DNA of 64,000 nucleotides from Balneola sp. (GCA_017640785.1 JAEPPZ010000009.1:62001-126000); one strand, 5' to 3'; positions 26,258 through 36,207 are shown, counted from the first letter of the stretch. Translations and numbers: made by a program. The notes: generated by a model from the sequence alone, not told the origin.

Positions 26258-27211
26258 CTATTCACCAAATAATGCATTGACGAAATCAGCCCGGTCAAAA
26301 ACCTGAAGATCTTCAATTTTTTCGCCAAGGCCGATGTACTTAACAGGTACACTCAATTCATTGGAAATACCGATTACAATTCCACCCTTTGCAGTTCCGT
26401 CAAGCTTTGTTAAAGCCAGACCCGTTATATCCACAGCTTCAGTAAAAGCTTTGGCTTGTTGCATAGCATTTTGACCTGTGGAAGCATCCAGTACAAGAAT
26501 TACTTCATGAGGAGCTCCTTCAACAACTTTGCCCATAACTCTTTTAATTTTGCTGAGCTCATCCATTAGCGCCTTTTTGTTGTGAAGACGACCGGCGGTG
26601 TCTACTAAAACAATATCAGAACCACGAGATTTGCCGGAAGAGACAGTATCGAAAGCGACGGAAGCCGGATCTGCATCCTGCCCCTGTTGAACTATGGGAA
26701 CATCTGCTCGTTCACTCCAAATAATGAGTTGGTCTACAGCTGCGGCGCGGAAAGTATCAGCTGCGCCAAGGAGTACGCTTTTACCGGCTTTTTTATACAG
26801 ATTTGCAAGCTTTCCAATAGTGGTTGTTTTACCAACACCGTTTACTCCAACTACTAAAACAACATGCGGTTTTACCGGGAAGCTTGCATCGAATTCTGCA
26901 GGCTTGTCCGAATCATTGTCTTTAAGAAGGTTTACGATTTCTTCACGTAGCAAAGCCTGAAGCTCTGCTTGAGTAACAAACTTGTCTTTTGCAACGCGAG
27001 CCTCAATTCTTTTAATGATCTCCAGAGTAGTATGAACTCCCACATCAGAAGTGATCAGAATTTCTTCAAGCTCGTCAAGCGTTTCGTCATCAACTTGGTC
27101 TTTCCCAACAAAAGCACGTCCAAGTTTATTAAGAATACCCTCCCTGCTTTTTTCAACACCTTTGTCTAAAGTTTCTTTTTTCTTTAAACCAAGTTTATCA
27201 AGTAATCCCAT
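26258..27211 (-). CDS. ftsY: Signal recognition particle receptor FtsY
   Basis: 317 residues. SRP GTPase guiding nascent membrane proteins to SecYEG. NG domain only, with a short basic N-terminus instead of the long acidic A domain. Motifs: VVGVNGVGKTTTIGKLA (G1), DTFRAAAVDQL, DIVLVDTAGRLHNKKALMDE (G3), LTKLDGTAKGG (G4) and PVKYIGLGEKIEDLQVFD at the end. Next to the phosphatidyltransferase gene (3-base gap), both in membrane biogenesis. Confidence 0.98.
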   Translation of the reverse strand: MGLLDKLGLKKKETLDKGVEKSREGILNKLGRAFVGKDQVDDETLDELEEILITSDVGVHTTLEIIKRIEARVAKDKFVTQAELQALLREEIVNLLKDNDSDKPAEFDASFPVKPHVVLVVGVNGVGKTTTIGKLANLYKKAGKSVLLGAADTFRAAAVDQLIIWSERADVPIVQQGQDADPASVAFDTVSSGKSRGSDIVLVDTAGRLHNKKALMDELSKIKRVMGKVVEGAPHEVILVLDASTGQNAMQQAKAFTEAVDITGLALTKLDGTAKGGIVIGISNELSVPVKYIGLGEKIEDLQVFDRADFVNALFGE

Positions 27212-27214
27212 AGA

Positions 27215-27805
27215 TCAGTTAAATTTTGCTCCCCGCATTATTTTGCGATAGCGATTAAAATAGTCAAAAAATGAATATATCATGATGAATGTACAGATAT
27301 AAAGTAGCCAATTATGAACCTGCTCTGCATCTCTGAAAAAGAAAACGGCAAGCCAGTAAAGGGCAAGAACATTAACGGCAATTTTACCGGATAAAATGGA
27401 CATGGCAACTTTTCCATACTTTATCTTTATAAAAGAAGAGCCGATCATAATAAAAGAATCTCTGAACACATTCAGAATAAGAAACCAAGGCGGAACCCAT
27501 CCTAACCAAACAGTATAAATAAACAGAGCAGCGGCGCATAATTTATCCGAAATAGGATCGATCATTTTGCCAACTTCAGAAACGGTATTCGTTTTACGGG
27601 CTACAAGTCCGTCTAAGTAATCAGAAATACCGGCATAAAAAATTAAAACAATGATGGTAGTATCATACTGGTAATCATTTTGGATGTGTAGATATATAAT
27701 CGGAATCGCCACCAAAAAGCGAGAAAAAGAAATCAGGTTCGAAAGCGTGAACACTCTTCCGGAAACCTGAACCGTTTTACCATCTATGTTTTTTTGTTCA
27801 ACCAA
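27215..27805 (-). CDS. pgsA: CDP-alcohol phosphatidyltransferase (PgsA-like)
   Basis: 196 residues with about six membrane helices. The CDP-alcohol signature D-G-x2-A-R-x8-G-x3-D-x3-D is present as SDYLDGLVARKTN then SEVGKMIDPISDKLC. Probably makes phosphatidylglycerol phosphate from CDP-diacylglycerol and glycerol-3-phosphate; another head group cannot be excluded. Upstream of ftsY with a 3-base gap. Confidence 0.85.
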   Translation of the reverse strand: MVEQKNIDGKTVQVSGRVFTLSNLISFSRFLVAIPIIYLHIQNDYQYDTTIIVLIFYAGISDYLDGLVARKTNTVSEVGKMIDPISDKLCAAALFIYTVWLGWVPPWFLILNVFRDSFIMIGSSFIKIKYGKVAMSILSGKIAVNVLALYWLAVFFFRDAEQVHNWLLYICTFIMIYSFFDYFNRYRKIMRGAKFN

Positions 27806-27907
27806 GTAGTACGTATTATCTGTTAATATCGAAAGGTACGCTCATTAACCACACAAAGCCAACACAAATAAATACAAACGAAACAGGAATTCTGTTAAAA
27901 AGTAAAG

Positions 27908-28294
27908 TCAGGGTTGTTTTTTTAACCAATCAAGGGCTTCATTCTCAGATTTAAATATTCTGCAATTAACTCCCAGGTTTCTTGCCAATGTTTCACCAAA
28001 TTTGTTGTTTTTGTAATGCTCGTCAACCAGATCAACAAAGGCTATTGATTTTCCTCCAAAGCCTAATTGGAAAGAAGCTTGTACGATCTGATACATTTCA
28101 AAAACGGTACTTGTATTCATTTTAATATTTTCTACAACCAAAAGTTTTTTCAGGTCATATTCTTTCATCTTAACGGCAATTTCAGCCCAGATTTTGTTTG
28201 ATAACGCGATGCTGTCCCGCTCAGCCATATAATAGGCGTATAAGTAATCGCCTCTTTGTTCTACTTCAAGTTTATAATCCTTCATAAACAGCAC
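27908..28294 (-). CDS. STAS-like small protein (SpoIIAA-like fold)
   Basis: 128 residues (or 125 from the ATG at 28285). Cytosolic alpha/beta protein: DYKLEVEQRGDYLYAYYM, a central LKKLLVVENIKMNTSTVFEM, FGGKSIAFVDLVDEH and a final CRIFKSENEALDWLKKQP. The last segment is the typical ending of the SpoIIAA/STAS-like family, which often binds nucleotides or lipids. Exact role unknown; stands alone between pgsA and a Nudix gene. Confidence 0.7.
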   Translation of the reverse strand: MLFMKDYKLEVEQRGDYLYAYYMAERDSIALSNKIWAEIAVKMKEYDLKKLLVVENIKMNTSTVFEMYQIVQASFQLGFGGKSIAFVDLVDEHYKNNKFGETLARNLGVNCRIFKSENEALDWLKKQP

Positions 28295-28347
28295 TTTAAT
28301 TTCTCATAACCCATTATATTATAAACAACTTTAAAGACCTAATACTA

Positions 28348-28908
28348 ATGACAGATTCAAAAGAACTAGTTGAAAAGCAAAATTTTTCCAAACAAGTTTT
28401 TAACGGCAAGCTTTTGCATGTTTATTACGATGAAGTGACGCTTCCAGACAATACAACTTCTTCCAGAGAATGGATTAAACACCCGGGAGCTTCTGCTGTA
28501 GTTCCGGTTTTTGATAATGGGGATGTAATGCTGATCAATCAATACAGGTATCCGGCTAAACAAATATTTCTGGAGGTTCCGGCCGGCAAAATTGATACAG
28601 GAGAAAACCCTCATCAAACCGCAGTAAGGGAGTTAAGAGAAGAAACAGGTATTGAAGCAAAAGAGCTTCACTATGTCGGACATTTCTTTCCCGCCATTGG
28701 ATATGCGGATGAGGTGATCCATATCTATATTGCTATGGACCTGAAATTCGATAAAGACGCAACTGATGACGATGAGTTTGTTCAGAAAGAACGGATGCCG
28801 TTTAAAGAGGCTGTACAAATGATTCACTCAGGCGAAATCAATGACGGAAAAACGATCTGCTGCTTATTAAGAGCAGAAGAGTATTTAAAAAAGTTGGGTA
28901 GAATCTAG
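28348..28908 (+). CDS. Nudix hydrolase (ADP-ribose pyrophosphatase type)
   Basis: 186 residues. The Nudix box G-x5-E-x7-R-E-x2-E-E-x-G is visible as GKIDTGENPHQTAVRELREE. Upstream, VVPVFDNGDVMLINQYRYP is typical of ADP-sugar pyrophosphatases, and FFPAIGYADEVIHIYIA follows the box. Removes toxic ADP-ribose or related NDP-sugars. Confidence 0.9.
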   Translation: MTDSKELVEKQNFSKQVFNGKLLHVYYDEVTLPDNTTSSREWIKHPGASAVVPVFDNGDVMLINQYRYPAKQIFLEVPAGKIDTGENPHQTAVRELREETGIEAKELHYVGHFFPAIGYADEVIHIYIAMDLKFDKDATDDDEFVQKERMPFKEAVQMIHSGEINDGKTICCLLRAEEYLKKLGRI

Positions 28909-29189
28909 AGCAAGCCTTCTTGTTTAGCAAGCTCATATAAACTCTGATGTAGTTTTTTGGGGTTCAATTCTCCCCTTCTTGCCAATTCCTCGATCTCAAT
29001 TTCGTTAAGCATAATAATACACCCTGCTGAAGTTAGTGCTGCATCGAAGTTTCTTGGGTCTGCGAGTCTGAGCTTATCAAGATCTATACCGTTAGGTGAA
29101 ACCTGTTTGTTTACTAAAATGTGAAAGATGTCTTCTTTGGAGTCTCCGAAACTTAATTCTTCAATACCTGTTTGTTCAATTGGAATCAT
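28905..29189 (-). CDS. Hypothetical protein paired with a DNA-binding protein
   Basis: 94 residues, acidic, soluble: IPIEQTGIEELSFGDSKEDI at the start, NFDAALTSAGCIIMLNEIEI in the middle, and a helical C-terminus. It overlaps the upstream HTH gene by 14 bases, so translation is coupled. No family recognised. The pair layout recalls TA modules but no toxin signature is seen. Confidence 0.6.
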   Translation of the reverse strand: MIPIEQTGIEELSFGDSKEDIFHILVNKQVSPNGIDLDKLRLADPRNFDAALTSAGCIIMLNEIEIEELARRGELNPKKLHQSLYELAKQEGLL

Positions 29190-29586
29190 GTTTGTCTAAA
29201 AAATCTCTGGCTTTAATAATTTCTATAATTTCTTCTGTCTCATTATCAATTTTCTGTACCTGAAATAAACTGATAATAGCTTGTTCCTTTAATGTCTGAA
29301 TAACATCTTGAATAGTTTCACAATACTCTGTTTCACTAACCAGATCATTCACACCCTGAACAATATACCGAAAAGAGCGTTTCTTTTTTGGCGAAGCCAC
29401 GCTCTTGTCTGTTTCTTCAAAATACTCTCTGATGGCATTCTCTGTAACAAACCAACTTACACCTAGCTTGCGACCTTTCAGCCGGCCTTCTCTTAAGTAA
29501 GCCCGAAGCGTCATTTTTGATATTCCAAGCATTTCATGCAGATCATCAATGGAATAAAGAGTCAAAGAACCAATTTTACGGGGCAT
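29176..29586 (-). CDS. Excisionase/MerR-type HTH DNA-binding protein
   Basis: 136 residues. N-terminal helix-turn-helix of the excisionase family: LYSIDDLHEMLGISKMTLRA, then YLREGRLKGRKLGVSWFVTE, the classic wing with G-x-K-x-G-x-x-W. C-terminal part helical and unassigned. Probably an autoregulating repressor of the two-gene unit. Confidence 0.82.
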   Translation of the reverse strand: MPRKIGSLTLYSIDDLHEMLGISKMTLRAYLREGRLKGRKLGVSWFVTENAIREYFEETDKSVASPKKKRSFRYIVQGVNDLVSETEYCETIQDVIQTLKEQAIISLFQVQKIDNETEEIIEIIKARDFLDKHDSN

Positions 29587-29829
29587 GGACTAAAAAAATA
29601 TTTATATATTAATCTATAATTAGATGCATAATATAAAAGATTAAATAACTATTAACTAACATTACTTATATATTACAAAAAAGATTTGGTCAGCGGGGTG
29701 TTCCCGTCGTATATTGGTGACAGTTGATTGAAAAACAAAGCAACCCAGCTGAGAGGCAGGGTTTTTTTATGCCCATCTGTTAAACCTTTTCCTCTGCATT
29801 CACATTCAACTTATTTCTATCTTCAGAGT

Positions 29830-32800
29830 ATGAAAAGAGCATATACTATTTCAATTCTTACTTTAGCGCTATTATCCTGTACCAGTTCCAAACTATATTA
29901 TTCTTCTGATGCAGAAGACTGGAAGACAAATTCGTTAGACCAAGAAGAGCTTATCTATGAAGTTTACTTAATTGGTGATGCGGGTTCTGCAACTCTGGAT
30001 GTACAGGAGCCAAATTTAAAATTGCTTCAAAACAAACTCGAAGAAAGCTCAGAAAGAAGTGCAGTCGTTTTTCTTGGAGACAATATTTATACCAAAGGTC
30101 TGCCGGATTCTACCCATCCGGAAAGAGATTTCTATGAGGCCAGGATCATTGAGCAAATGAAGACGGTAAAGAATTTCAAAGGGCGTGTTTTTATAATTCC
30201 GGGAAATCATGATTGGGATGATGGCGGCAAAGACGGACTAAAAGCAGTTAAGAGACAAGAAGAGTTTGTTGAGGCATATTTAAACAGAGGGAACACATTT
30301 TTACCGGACGATGGATTTCCCGGACCGGTAGATATAGAACTAATGGATGATGATGCTCATCCATTACTTAGAGACGATATCAGGTTGATCATTCTGGATA
30401 CCCAGTGGTGGTTGCACAAATATGATAAATCCTATGGAGACACAGGAGAGTACGAACTTGTTGACGGAGGAGACTTCCTTAATGAGTTTGAAGATATTCT
30501 TATAAAACGCCAAAAGGACTTTCTGCTGGTTGCCGCTCACCATCCATTGATAACCAAGGGTCCGCATGGTGGTTACCTTCCTCCTTCCACGCATATACGA
30601 CCTCCTGTTTTCGGAACATTTTATGCTTTATACAGACGGGTATTTGGTCTTGAGCAAGATGTAAACCACTATAAGTATAACAGAATGGCAAATAATTTAA
30701 GAAGCTTATTTGCCGGCAATGATCATCTTATTTACGCTTCAGGACATTCTCATAGTCTGCAGTATTTCAGAGAAAAAGGAAAAAGAGAAACCAGACATTT
30801 TGTAGTAACCGGAGCCGGAACCAAAGACAATTATGCAGCAAGCGGCAGAGGTTCAGAATTTAGTTATCAGGGGAAGGGGTTTACCAAAGTAAAGTATATG
30901 GGAGATGGCTCGGTTTGGCTGGAAGCCTGGGCTCCGATTGGAGATGGAGCTGAAGGTGAGCTTATGTATAAAACACAAATGAAAGGCCCATATAGTGATC
31001 CGGTTGAGAAAGACCCTGAAGAATTACCAAATATCGATTATACAGACAGTACAATAGTGATGGCCGCTAATCCATCCTACGATAATAAGAGCTGGCTTTT
31101 TGAGGCAATTGCGGGATCACACAACAGAAAGTATTGGTCAGTAAAATCTGAATTCCCCTATTTCGATGTTTCGGAGATAAGAGGAGGTTTAACGCCGGTT
31201 AGAATGGGTGGAAAAGGTCAAACTAATACCTTACATCTTGAAGATGCTGATGGAAATGAGTTTGTTCTCAGATCGTTGGACAAACAAGCCGGAAAAATTT
31301 GGGACGAAAATCTAAAAAAAACCATCGCTCTTGATGTTGCTCAGGATCAATTCTCGTATATAAATCCATATAGTGCAGTTGTTGCCACAAAATTATCTGA
31401 TGCTGCCGGGGTTTATCATACCAACCCAAAGATTTATTACGTACCAAAAGATCCATTACTTGGAAATTATGCAGATCAAATTGGTGGTGAGTTAGCTCTT
31501 TTTGAAGAAAAGTATGATAATGATATGAGCCATTCAGAAAACGTTGGGCGCTCTGAAGAAGTTGTAGCATATCGGGATATGATACGGGAAGTAAATGGTG
31601 ATATTGATCACCGTGTAGATCAGGAAATGATGTTGAGGGCGCGTTTGCTGGATATGTTTTTGGGAGATTGGGACCGGCACAGTGATCAGTGGCGATGGGC
31701 GACTTTTGAGCCGGAAGATTATCAAGGAAAAATCTATCGTCCGATTCCCCGGGATAGAGATGTTGCACTTATGGTAATGAATGGCCTGATTCCTACTCTG
31801 GCAAAGTTCGGACCTTATTATCAGTACCAAAATTTTGGAGATAATTACGGAAACCTGATTGGGCTTAACGACAATTCTTTAGACCTGACAAGACGTTTTA
31901 CCAACCAACTCACAAGAGAGCAATGGATGGAAATTACCAAAAATGTTCAGAATTCATTTACTGATAGTGTAATAGTTGCGGCGGTAAAAGAATATCCTGA
32001 CGAAGTGTTTAAGAAGTACGGCAGTGAAACTATTGGACATCTGAAGGCAAGAAGAGACAAATTAATGGAGGTTTCTGAAACTTATTTTGACATGCTGAAC
32101 AGAGTAGTTTCTGTACCAGGAAGTGATAAAAGAGAGCGCTATGAAATCGATTTTATTGATGATGAAAGAACGAGGGTTAGGGTATACAAACTATCAGGAA
32201 AAGGAAAATTGAGAGATAAATACTTTGACCGGGTATTTAGCGAAAAAGAAACAGACGAAATTCGCTTATTCGCAATGGGCGATAGTGATGAACTGCATTT
32301 CCGGGGCAAGGGATCGGGTTCAATTCTCATTACAGTTTCTGGCGGTTCAGGCAACGACGTTTATACCTTTGAAGACCTGACCAAAAAGACGGCCAAAAAC
32401 ATCGAGGTTTATGATACAGAAACGCAAAACGAGTACAATAATATTCCCACAAAAACACATCGCCATTTAACAAATGATTTTACTGTAAACGATTACAATT
32501 ACGAAAAAGACTTCAGTTTTAACCGATCATTTCCGGGATATTTTTTCGCATATAATAGCTTCGATGGTGTTTTCATAGGTGGCGGCCCAAGAATAATTCG
32601 TAACGGATTCAGAAGAGAGCCCAAAGTGAGTCATGATCTAAGGATAAACTATGCGCCCAAAACGGGAGCTTCTAATCTCAAATACGAAGGAATTTGGTAC
32701 AGAAGAGCAGGAGAGTGGGACATTCGTTCAAATACAGAGTTCTTATTTCCTAAAAGTTACCAGAACTTTTTTGGACTGGGAAACGAAACAGTGGAGCTTG

Positions 32801-33564
32801 ACCTGGGTAATAAATACTATCGCGCCAGATTATCCAGATACACATTCAGAGGTAGTTTATACAGGAAGATAAATCAAATATTTTCACTGGAATTCGGAAA
32901 CAGTTTAAGTATTACAGAAGTAGAAGGCGACGATGACGACGGCCCTAATGTTATAACACAACCCGGAATTGGTGTAAGCGAAAGTACATTTGAAGATCAA
33001 TGGTTTAATACTATTTTCACAGAAATCTCACTCAACGACGTGGATGATATGATAAATCCTAAACAAGGATATAAATTTTCATATTCTTCAGATTTGAATA
33101 TAGGACTTGTAAACACTTCACAAACGTTTTCGACGCTCAAAACACAGCTGAGTATATTCTATCCACTTCGATTCAGTCCTCAAATTGTTGTAGCAAACCG
33201 TGTGGGAGGGGCTCATAACATCGGCCCCTTTCCTTTTTATGAATCTAATTCTATTGGTGGAACAACAAATCTGAGAGGATTTAAAGGAAACAGATTCGCA
33301 GGGAGAAGTACTTTTTATAACAATACAGAAGTAAGAATAGAACTTTTAGATTTCTATAAATATCTGCTCGGCGGAAAACTTGGAGTAACAGGTTTCTTTG
33401 ACATAGGAAGAGTGTGGACAGACGGTGAAAGCTCCTCACTTTTACATAAAGGATATGGCGGCGGAGTTTGGTTCAATGCTTTTGATTCCGTCTTACTTAA
33501 TTCCACAATCGGTATGTCGGATGAGGGAACATTGATAGAAATAAAAGCAGGATTTTTCTTCTAG
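29830..33564 (+). CDS. Lipoprotein metallophosphoesterase fused to a BamA-type barrel
   Basis: 1244 residues from ATG at 29830; the longer frame to 29728 is rejected because this ATG opens a lipobox signal (ISILTLALLSCTSSK). N-terminal calcineurin-like phosphoesterase: IGDAGSATLD, FLGDNIY, IPGNHDWDDG, AHHPLITKG and ASGHSHSLQ. A middle domain of about 450 residues follows, with LGDWDRHSDQWRWA and RPIPRDRDVALM, reminiscent of kinase-like/HipA-type folds. The C-terminal 400 residues are a beta barrel of the bacterial surface antigen family (SNSIGGTTNLRGFKGNRFAG). Probably an outer-membrane enzyme; the substrate is unknown. Confidence 0.88.
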   Translation: MKRAYTISILTLALLSCTSSKLYYSSDAEDWKTNSLDQEELIYEVYLIGDAGSATLDVQEPNLKLLQNKLEESSERSAVVFLGDNIYTKGLPDSTHPERDFYEARIIEQMKTVKNFKGRVFIIPGNHDWDDGGKDGLKAVKRQEEFVEAYLNRGNTFLPDDGFPGPVDIELMDDDAHPLLRDDIRLIILDTQWWLHKYDKSYGDTGEYELVDGGDFLNEFEDILIKRQKDFLLVAAHHPLITKGPHGGYLPPSTHIRPPVFGTFYALYRRVFGLEQDVNHYKYNRMANNLRSLFAGNDHLIYASGHSHSLQYFREKGKRETRHFVVTGAGTKDNYAASGRGSEFSYQGKGFTKVKYMGDGSVWLEAWAPIGDGAEGELMYKTQMKGPYSDPVEKDPEELPNIDYTDSTIVMAANPSYDNKSWLFEAIAGSHNRKYWSVKSEFPYFDVSEIRGGLTPVRMGGKGQTNTLHLEDADGNEFVLRSLDKQAGKIWDENLKKTIALDVAQDQFSYINPYSAVVATKLSDAAGVYHTNPKIYYVPKDPLLGNYADQIGGELALFEEKYDNDMSHSENVGRSEEVVAYRDMIREVNGDIDHRVDQEMMLRARLLDMFLGDWDRHSDQWRWATFEPEDYQGKIYRPIPRDRDVALMVMNGLIPTLAKFGPYYQYQNFGDNYGNLIGLNDNSLDLTRRFTNQLTREQWMEITKNVQNSFTDSVIVAAVKEYPDEVFKKYGSETIGHLKARRDKLMEVSETYFDMLNRVVSVPGSDKRERYEIDFIDDERTRVRVYKLSGKGKLRDKYFDRVFSEKETDEIRLFAMGDSDELHFRGKGSGSILITVSGGSGNDVYTFEDLTKKTAKNIEVYDTETQNEYNNIPTKTHRHLTNDFTVNDYNYEKDFSFNRSFPGYFFAYNSFDGVFIGGGPRIIRNGFRREPKVSHDLRINYAPKTGASNLKYEGIWYRRAGEWDIRSNTEFLFPKSYQNFFGLGNETVELDLGNKYYRARLSRYTFRGSLYRKINQIFSLEFGNSLSITEVEGDDDDGPNVITQPGIGVSESTFEDQWFNTIFTEISLNDVDDMINPKQGYKFSYSSDLNIGLVNTSQTFSTLKTQLSIFYPLRFSPQIVVANRVGGAHNIGPFPFYESNSIGGTTNLRGFKGNRFAGRSTFYNNTEVRIELLDFYKYLLGGKLGVTGFFDIGRVWTDGESSSLLHKGYGGGVWFNAFDSVLLNSTIGMSDEGTLIEIKAGFFF

Positions 33565-33632
33565 CAATTCAACCGTGGCTCGATTATTGATATATTGTAC
33601 ATAAATGCATCAAAAAGTAATAATTAGCCAGA

Positions 33633-35573
33633 ATGCCAGAACCAAGTAATTATAGATCTCTAGCAGCAATTATGTTTGCTGATATGGTAGGGTATACCAG
33701 GTTGATGCAAGAAGATGAATCAAGAGCAAAGCTTTTAAGAGATCGCCAAAGAAATGTAGTAGATAAGGTCATTACCACTAATAACGGCAAGGTAATGCAA
33801 TATTACGGTGACGGTACATTAAGCATGTTCTCGAGTGCTATTAATGCAGTTGAGGCGGCTCAGGAAATTCAAGAGCAATTACGACAAGATCCCCCTGTTC
33901 CTCTCCGGATTGGAATTCATGTTGGAGATGTAGTCCATGATTCTGAAGGTGTTTTTGGTGATGCTGTAAATGTAGCAGCAAGAGTTCAATCACTGTCAGT
34001 TCCCGGGGGTGTAATGATGTCAGGAAAAGTCTTTGATGAGATCAAGAATCACCCGGGTATAAAAGTAGAAGCATTTGGGGAGCATGAACTCAAAAATGTG
34101 TTCAACCCGATCAGCATATTTGCCTTGGCTAACAAAGGACTTGTTGTTCCTGAGCAATCTTATATACAGGAAATTACCGGAAGTCATAAAAACAGTGTAG
34201 CAGTTTTACCGTTCGCGAATTTCAGTCCCAATCCGGAAAACGAATATTTTAGTGATGGAATTACGGAAGAGATCATCAATGCCCTTGTAAAATTAGACGG
34301 GCTTCAGGTTCCATCCAGAACGTCAGTTTTTGCTTATAAAAACACAAAAAAAGATATCCGTGAGATCGGTAAAGAGTTAAACGTTGCCACAGTTTTAGAG
34401 GGGAGTGTCAGGCAGGCGGGGAATAAAATTCGTGTAACCGCCCAGTTGATAAATACCGATGATGGTTTTCATGTATGGTCAGAAAACTATGATGGTGAGC
34501 TGAAGGATATATTTAAAGTACAAGATGAGATTTCTCAAAAGATAGCAGAGAAGCTGCAAGAGAATTTTGAATTTAGTCCCGCCAGTAACCTTTATGAAGC
34601 TTCCACAGACAGTGTTGTGGCATATAATCACTATTTACAAGGTTTATATTATTGGAATAAACGAACACCGGAAGCTGTCCAAAAAGCAATTAAGTGCTAT
34701 GAAAAGGCGATAAAGAAATGTGCTACTTATACCAAAGCATATTCCTGGCTGGCAAATTGCTATAGTTTTTTAGGGGTAATCGGGCACTTGAAAGGAAAGC
34801 AAGCTTTTACGAAAGCAGAAAGCTATGCATTAAAGGCGCTGGAGCTAAACGACTTCCGGGGAGGTTCTTTTGTAGCTTTGGGTTATGTGAATCTTTTCTA
34901 TAGATGGGATTTCGGTAATGCTGAAGCCAATTTCAGAAAAGCAATTACTATGGAGCCAAACAATGAAGAAGCAAGATTGGCTCTAGCGATGTATTACCGG
35001 ATTATTGGGGACATAGATCGCATGTTTCATCATACAAAAGCAGCAAGTAAAATAGCTCCGGTTTCATTACCGGTATTACTTCAACATGGTTTCTCATTTT
35101 GCCTGTTGGGTAACCATGAAAAAGCAATTGAAATCTTTAAAAAGATATTGGAATTAGATCCTCTATTCAGGTCGGCATTGGAAGGAATGGCTCTTGTGTA
35201 TGTTACTGAAGGAAAATATGATAAGGCGATAAAAACGGTCAGGAAATATTTAGACCTTGTTGATGCTGAGTTCAAGGGAGGAACGCAGTTAGGCTATATT
35301 GCAGCTTTAAAAGGGAATAAAAAGTTAGCGCAAGAGAACTTAGAAATAATCAAGAAAAGAGAGGAAGCCAATCCCAATCTTAACCTGAGTTTAGATTATG
35401 CAGTCATTTATGCAGCACTCGGAGAAAGCGATAAGGCATTCTACTATCTGAATAAGGCGGTGGACGAAAAATTAGGCGCTATTCTGCTTATCAAAACAAT
35501 GTTTCCGCTAAACAAATTAAAGACAGATATCAGGTACTCTGAGTTACTTGAAAAAATTGGATTAACACCATAA
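33633..35573 (+). CDS. Class III nucleotide cyclase with TolB-like and TPR domains
   Basis: 646 residues. Catalytic cyclase domain at about 8-165: metal-binding Asp17 (IMFADMVGYTRL) and Asp60 (QYYGDGTLSMF), Asn113 and Arg117 (FGDAVNVAARV). The position usually held by the adenine-selecting Lys is Gln56, and Tyr57 sits where Thr/Met is common. Residues 185-310 match the TolB-N-like domain of these proteins (SVAVLPFANFSPNPENEYFS), and 330-640 are TPRs. Followed 61 bases later by a DUF5706/PycTM-type gene, suggesting cyclic-nucleotide signalling to that effector. Product nucleotide unknown. Confidence 0.88.
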   Translation: MPEPSNYRSLAAIMFADMVGYTRLMQEDESRAKLLRDRQRNVVDKVITTNNGKVMQYYGDGTLSMFSSAINAVEAAQEIQEQLRQDPPVPLRIGIHVGDVVHDSEGVFGDAVNVAARVQSLSVPGGVMMSGKVFDEIKNHPGIKVEAFGEHELKNVFNPISIFALANKGLVVPEQSYIQEITGSHKNSVAVLPFANFSPNPENEYFSDGITEEIINALVKLDGLQVPSRTSVFAYKNTKKDIREIGKELNVATVLEGSVRQAGNKIRVTAQLINTDDGFHVWSENYDGELKDIFKVQDEISQKIAEKLQENFEFSPASNLYEASTDSVVAYNHYLQGLYYWNKRTPEAVQKAIKCYEKAIKKCATYTKAYSWLANCYSFLGVIGHLKGKQAFTKAESYALKALELNDFRGGSFVALGYVNLFYRWDFGNAEANFRKAITMEPNNEEARLALAMYYRIIGDIDRMFHHTKAASKIAPVSLPVLLQHGFSFCLLGNHEKAIEIFKKILELDPLFRSALEGMALVYVTEGKYDKAIKTVRKYLDLVDAEFKGGTQLGYIAALKGNKKLAQENLEIIKKREEANPNLNLSLDYAVIYAALGESDKAFYYLNKAVDEKLGAILLIKTMFPLNKLKTDIRYSELLEKIGLTP

Positions 35574-35634
35574 GCTATAACGTATCGAGTTTAGCTGTTA
35601 ATTTTCTATATTCGGGCAACTTAAAAGATTGAAA

Positions 35635-36207
35635 ATGTCATCAGATTCAGACTCAGATTCAAAAAAGAAATTAGGATCCAGAAAACGCGGGGTGTCCGAT
35701 ATGTTTCGGACTTCGTACCGAACACACATCGAACTAAGTGCGATCGCGGATAACAAATCCAACATCATGATCAGTATAAATGGAATTATTATTTCTATAA
35801 TAATCGCTTCCATTTCTCCAAAGATTGATTCCAATCCTTGGCTTTTACTTCCTACTTCAATTCTTTTAGTTACTTGTTTGGTTGCGTTGATTTATGCAGT
35901 GCTTTCTGCCCGCCCAAGAGTCAGCAAAGAAAAAGTAACGCTAGAAGATGTGCGTGAAAACAGAGCCAATATTTTATTCTTTGGAAACTTCTATACACTA
36001 CCGAGAGCTGATTATGTAGAAGGTCTGGAAGAGTTGATGCAGGATAGCGAGCGATTGTATGATACTATGGCAAGAGATCTTCACGGATTGGGGCTGGTAC
36101 TGGCACAAAAGTACAAGCTGCTACGAATTGCTTATAACATCTTTATGGCCGGACTTGCGCTTTCAGTGATCAGTTTTATATTTGTTTTCTTTCAAATATC
36201 AGGATAA
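35635..36207 (+). CDS. DUF5706/PycTM-type two-pass membrane effector
   Basis: 190 residues from ATG at 35635 (an upstream in-frame TTG is unlikely). Recognisable family pattern: THIELSAIADNKSNIMISIN (the conserved AD-x-K-x-x-x-M motif), first membrane pair IIISIIIASI... PTSILLVTCLVALIYAVLSA, Pro-Arg at the cytosolic side, NILFFGNFYTLPRADYVEGL, then the RDLHGLGLVLAQKYKLLRIA helix and a final membrane segment. The Pycsar effector PycTM belongs to this family: it binds a cyclic pyrimidine and disrupts the membrane. Sits directly after a nucleotide cyclase on the same strand. Confidence 0.85.
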   Translation: MSSDSDSDSKKKLGSRKRGVSDMFRTSYRTHIELSAIADNKSNIMISINGIIISIIIASISPKIDSNPWLLLPTSILLVTCLVALIYAVLSARPRVSKEKVTLEDVRENRANILFFGNFYTLPRADYVEGLEELMQDSERLYDTMARDLHGLGLVLAQKYKLLRIAYNIFMAGLALSVISFIFVFFQISG

